NCBI GenBank assembly: GCA_903834675.1 | Contig: CAILKC010000311.1 | Span: 1-6,411 of the forward strand | DNA length: 6,411 nucleotides | Direction: 5' to 3' | Source: an uncultured Victivallales bacterium | Lineage (GTDB): Bacteria; Verrucomicrobiota; Lentisphaeria; Oligosphaerales; JAFGRS01 | Shown here: piece by piece, positions 4,795-6,411 of the stretch | Layout: each line of letters starts with the position of its first letter | Numbering within the stretch: the first letter of the stretch is position 1 | Translations under genes and position numbers: made by a program | Notes under the pieces: model-generated | Databases searched by the model: none | Told to the model about the DNA's origin: nothing | Seen by the model: only the letters and a program-made list of their open reading frames with translations

Positions 4795-5661
4795 ATGACA
4801 TTGAAAGGGCTTTCCATGAGCGGCATTCCGGTCCTGACCGCCCGCGGCAGCGGCATCGCTGCCGCCTGGGAGAATGCGCTGGTCGAACTGCACCGCGGCG
4901 GCTGTCGCTTGCAGACCCAGTACGACAAGCCTACCGACCCGCCCAGCATTGATGCCACCATGCTCGTCACCATCGAGGAGCCGCTCTCGGAACCGATGAT
5001 CCACCGGGACTTCCCGGGTGGCATCGAAGACCTCCAGGAGTATGTCATGGAGGTGGTCGAGGGCATCAAGAACCACTTGGTCCGCGATCCCCATGACCCC
5101 ACCGACACACGCTGGGAATACACCTACAACGAACGCCTCTTCGCCTACCGCGTCCCGGGCCTGAACACGGTCTTTGACCAGATCGAAATGGTGGTCCGCA
5201 AACTCGCGGAAACCCCCCACACCCGGCGCGCTCAGGCCGTCACCTGGAAGGTCTGGGAGGACAACGAGTGCTACGACCCGGCCTGCCTGCAGAGCCTCTG
5301 GTGCCGACTCACCGAAGGCGAGCACGGCCTCATCCTCAATACCAACGTCCGCTTTCGCTCCAACGACGCCTACAAGGCCGCCTTCATGAACATGTTCGCC
5401 CTGGTGCAGTTGCAGAAGCACATCGCCGACCGCATCGCACGGCTCAGCGGCAGGCCGGTGCAGGTCGGACGCTACGTCCACCTGGCCGACAGCTTCCACA
5501 TCTACGGCGCCTACTTCCGCGAGTTCAACGAACGCTTCCTGCCCAACCTCTCCCGCCGCTCTTTCGCCGAGCGCGTTTTCAACTATGCCGACGTGAAGGA
5601 CATCATGGAGGAGGCCAGGCCAGGCATCCTGGCCAAGGTCGCCAAGATGGGAAAACCCTGA
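4795..5661 (+). CDS. thyA: Thymidylate synthase family protein, archaeal-type ThyA
   Basis: A 288-residue member of the ThyA fold, which methylates dUMP to dTMP with methylenetetrahydrofolate. By spacing against E. coli ThyA the active site is complete: Arg144/Arg145 (TRRAQAVTW) for phosphate; Cys164 in DPACLQ as nucleophile, 19 residues after the second Arg as in E. coli; Arg188, Ser189 and Asp191 (FRSND); Asn199, 11 residues after Arg188, matching the uracil-reading Asn177; and His235/Tyr237 (FHIY) for the ribose. Asn199 argues for dUMP rather than dCMP. The DPxCLQ and FRSND wording resembles archaeal ThyA more than E. coli ThyA. The start is uncertain. The ATG at 4795 has GAGG 4 nt before it. 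A second ATG at 4816 (MSGIPVL) follows AAAGGG by 6 nt and fits my memory of relatives that begin near IPVL. The gene leads an operon with the cyclase-like gene. Confidence 0.88.
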   Translation: MTLKGLSMSGIPVLTARGSGIAAAWENALVELHRGGCRLQTQYDKPTDPPSIDATMLVTIEEPLSEPMIHRDFPGGIEDLQEYVMEVVEGIKNHLVRDPHDPTDTRWEYTYNERLFAYRVPGLNTVFDQIEMVVRKLAETPHTRRAQAVTWKVWEDNECYDPACLQSLWCRLTEGEHGLILNTNVRFRSNDAYKAAFMNMFALVQLQKHIADRIARLSGRPVQVGRYVHLADSFHIYGAYFREFNERFLPNLSRRSFAERVFNYADVKDIMEEARPGILAKVAKMGKP

Positions 5662-5676
5662 GAAGCCACAGACTCT

Positions 5677-6363
5677 ATGACGTTGACCGATCTGACTCTG
5701 CCGATGCGGCCTGCCGAACCCCAGTGGGACGAACCGGGACAGGCCCCGCACAGCGTTCCCGTGCTGCACACCCGTACCTGGCACATCGCGGCCACGCCCG
5801 CACCCTACCAGGCCCGCGTTCACTTCTTTACCTTCTGGGGCATGGCAGGCACCTACATCGACTTCCCCGGCCATATCGTTGAAACCGACGACGGGCAGGA
5901 CGCGGCGAGCGTCGCGGCCGCGAAGCTGTTCCGCGTCGACGCGGCCATCGTCCGCCTCGACCGGGCCGCTCTGCCCGGACCCGTCAGCGCCCTCGACCTT
6001 CAGGCCGGGTGCGCCTTGCAGCAGCCGACCCCCGGGTTAGTCATCAACGCCCTCGGGTCGCACCGCTTCGACGACATCCCCGAGCGCAGCGTGTACCTCT
6101 CCCGTGATGCCGTACAGTGGATTGTAGACCGCGGCACCCGCCTCCTCGTGGCGGATATCTACGAGAGCAATGCCGACCCGCAGGACGTCTTTCGGACCCT
6201 CTTTCAGGCCGGCATCGCGGTAGTATGCTACCCGGCGGCACTCGGCGCCCTGACCTCCGGCCGCGCCCGCCTCACCGCGCTGCCCCTGCGGATTCCGGGG
6301 GCGACGCAATTACCCTGCCGTCTCCTGGCTGAGGAGGAACCGCAGGACGCCGCACCGACGTGA
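5677..6363 (+). CDS. Cyclase family (kynurenine-formamidase-like) protein with degraded metal site
   Basis: A 228-residue protein of the PF04199 cyclase fold. Known members are metal-dependent amidohydrolases such as bacterial kynurenine formamidase. The hallmark HxGTHxDxPxH reads MAGTYIDFPGH at 56-66: the two first His are Met56 and Tyr60, while Asp62 and His66 remain. Later, DAVQWIVDRGTRLLVADIYES (144-164) matches the family's strand-helix region. However, the His expected after it is replaced (DVFRTLF), and the Glu usual after the GI-I strand is Tyr185 (GIAVVCYPAAL). The overall fold looks intact and unframeshifted, so it may be a pseudoenzyme or use different chemistry. It starts 15 bp after the thymidylate synthase stop, with a weak GAGAAG upstream, and is probably co-transcribed. 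Confidence 0.78.
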   Translation: MTLTDLTLPMRPAEPQWDEPGQAPHSVPVLHTRTWHIAATPAPYQARVHFFTFWGMAGTYIDFPGHIVETDDGQDAASVAAAKLFRVDAAIVRLDRAALPGPVSALDLQAGCALQQPTPGLVINALGSHRFDDIPERSVYLSRDAVQWIVDRGTRLLVADIYESNADPQDVFRTLFQAGIAVVCYPAALGALTSGRARLTALPLRIPGATQLPCRLLAEEEPQDAAPT

Positions 6364-6375
6364 GGAACCCCGCTC

Positions 6376-6411
6376 ATGGCCTCGTTGAAATCGGCGGCTC
6401 GGCCTGAGTCC
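6376..6411 (+). CDS. Start of a further operon gene (partial)
   Basis: An ATG at 6376 follows GAGGAA (6362-6367) by 8 nt. That site overlaps the cyclase gene's stop, the usual arrangement for a next gene in an operon. Only 12 codons (MASLKSAARPES) are visible, too few to assign a function. Confidence 0.45.
   Translation, partial: MASLKSAARPES

Noticed and set aside
4624..5874. A 416-codon open frame on the minus strand
   Set aside because: It is antisense to the thymidylate synthase and cyclase genes, both with clear family motifs; long antisense frames are expected at this GC content.
1..6411. CRISPR array or rRNA
   Set aside because: No regularly spaced repeats and no recognisable rRNA sequence were seen on either strand.

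Overview
The window is about 6.4 kb of high-GC bacterial chromosome. Bacterial-type promoters and Shine-Dalgarno sites are visible. The mix of genes is a secreted beta-helix-type protein, a non-pyrrolysine MttB-family methyltransferase, an archaeal-type ThyA and a cyclase-family protein. This fits a poorly cultured, polysaccharide-degrading lineage (Armatimonadota- or Hydrogenedentota-like), but the taxonomy is only a weak inference.

Left flank (1-1890), minus strand: the 5' end of a secreted protein (start at 440) lies downstream of a complete cobamide-type trimethylamine-methyltransferase-family gene (517-1890). The region 1891-2300 carries only fragments: a coding-like open frame without a start (2004-2201), and a copy of the 3' end of tRNA-His that is interrupted by about 30 bp (2189-2251).

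Central region (2189-4267): this looks like a small integrated element next to the tRNA-His(GTG) gene (4250-4327, minus). A 19-bp sequence covering the tRNA 3' end, CCA included, is repeated perfectly at 2189-2207 and 4249-4267. The classic arrangement follows: the intact tRNA sits at one end, the duplicated 3' end at the other, and cargo lies between. The cargo is a frameshifted ParB/KorB-like DNA-binding gene, then a compact operon of an Xre regulator, a DUF6036/AbiEii-like nucleotidyltransferase and an unrecognised small ORF. The Xre promoter (TTGACG-17-TATATT) predicts transcription starting at or next to the ATG, so the message is probably leaderless. A perfect 7-bp-arm dyad overlaps the -35, which suggests autorepression as in toxin-antitoxin loci. 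No integrase is in the window, so the element is a remnant or depends on a helper.

Right flank (4351-6411): a tRNA promoter with a long palindrome in its spacer, a gene-free GC-rich stretch, then a plus-strand operon. It holds a thymidylate-synthase-family gene with all dUMP-binding residues kept, a cyclase-family protein whose metal-binding motif is degraded, and the first codons of a further gene.

The best candidate for an undescribed system is the three-gene Xre / nucleotidyltransferase / small-ORF cassette in the tRNA-His attachment site.
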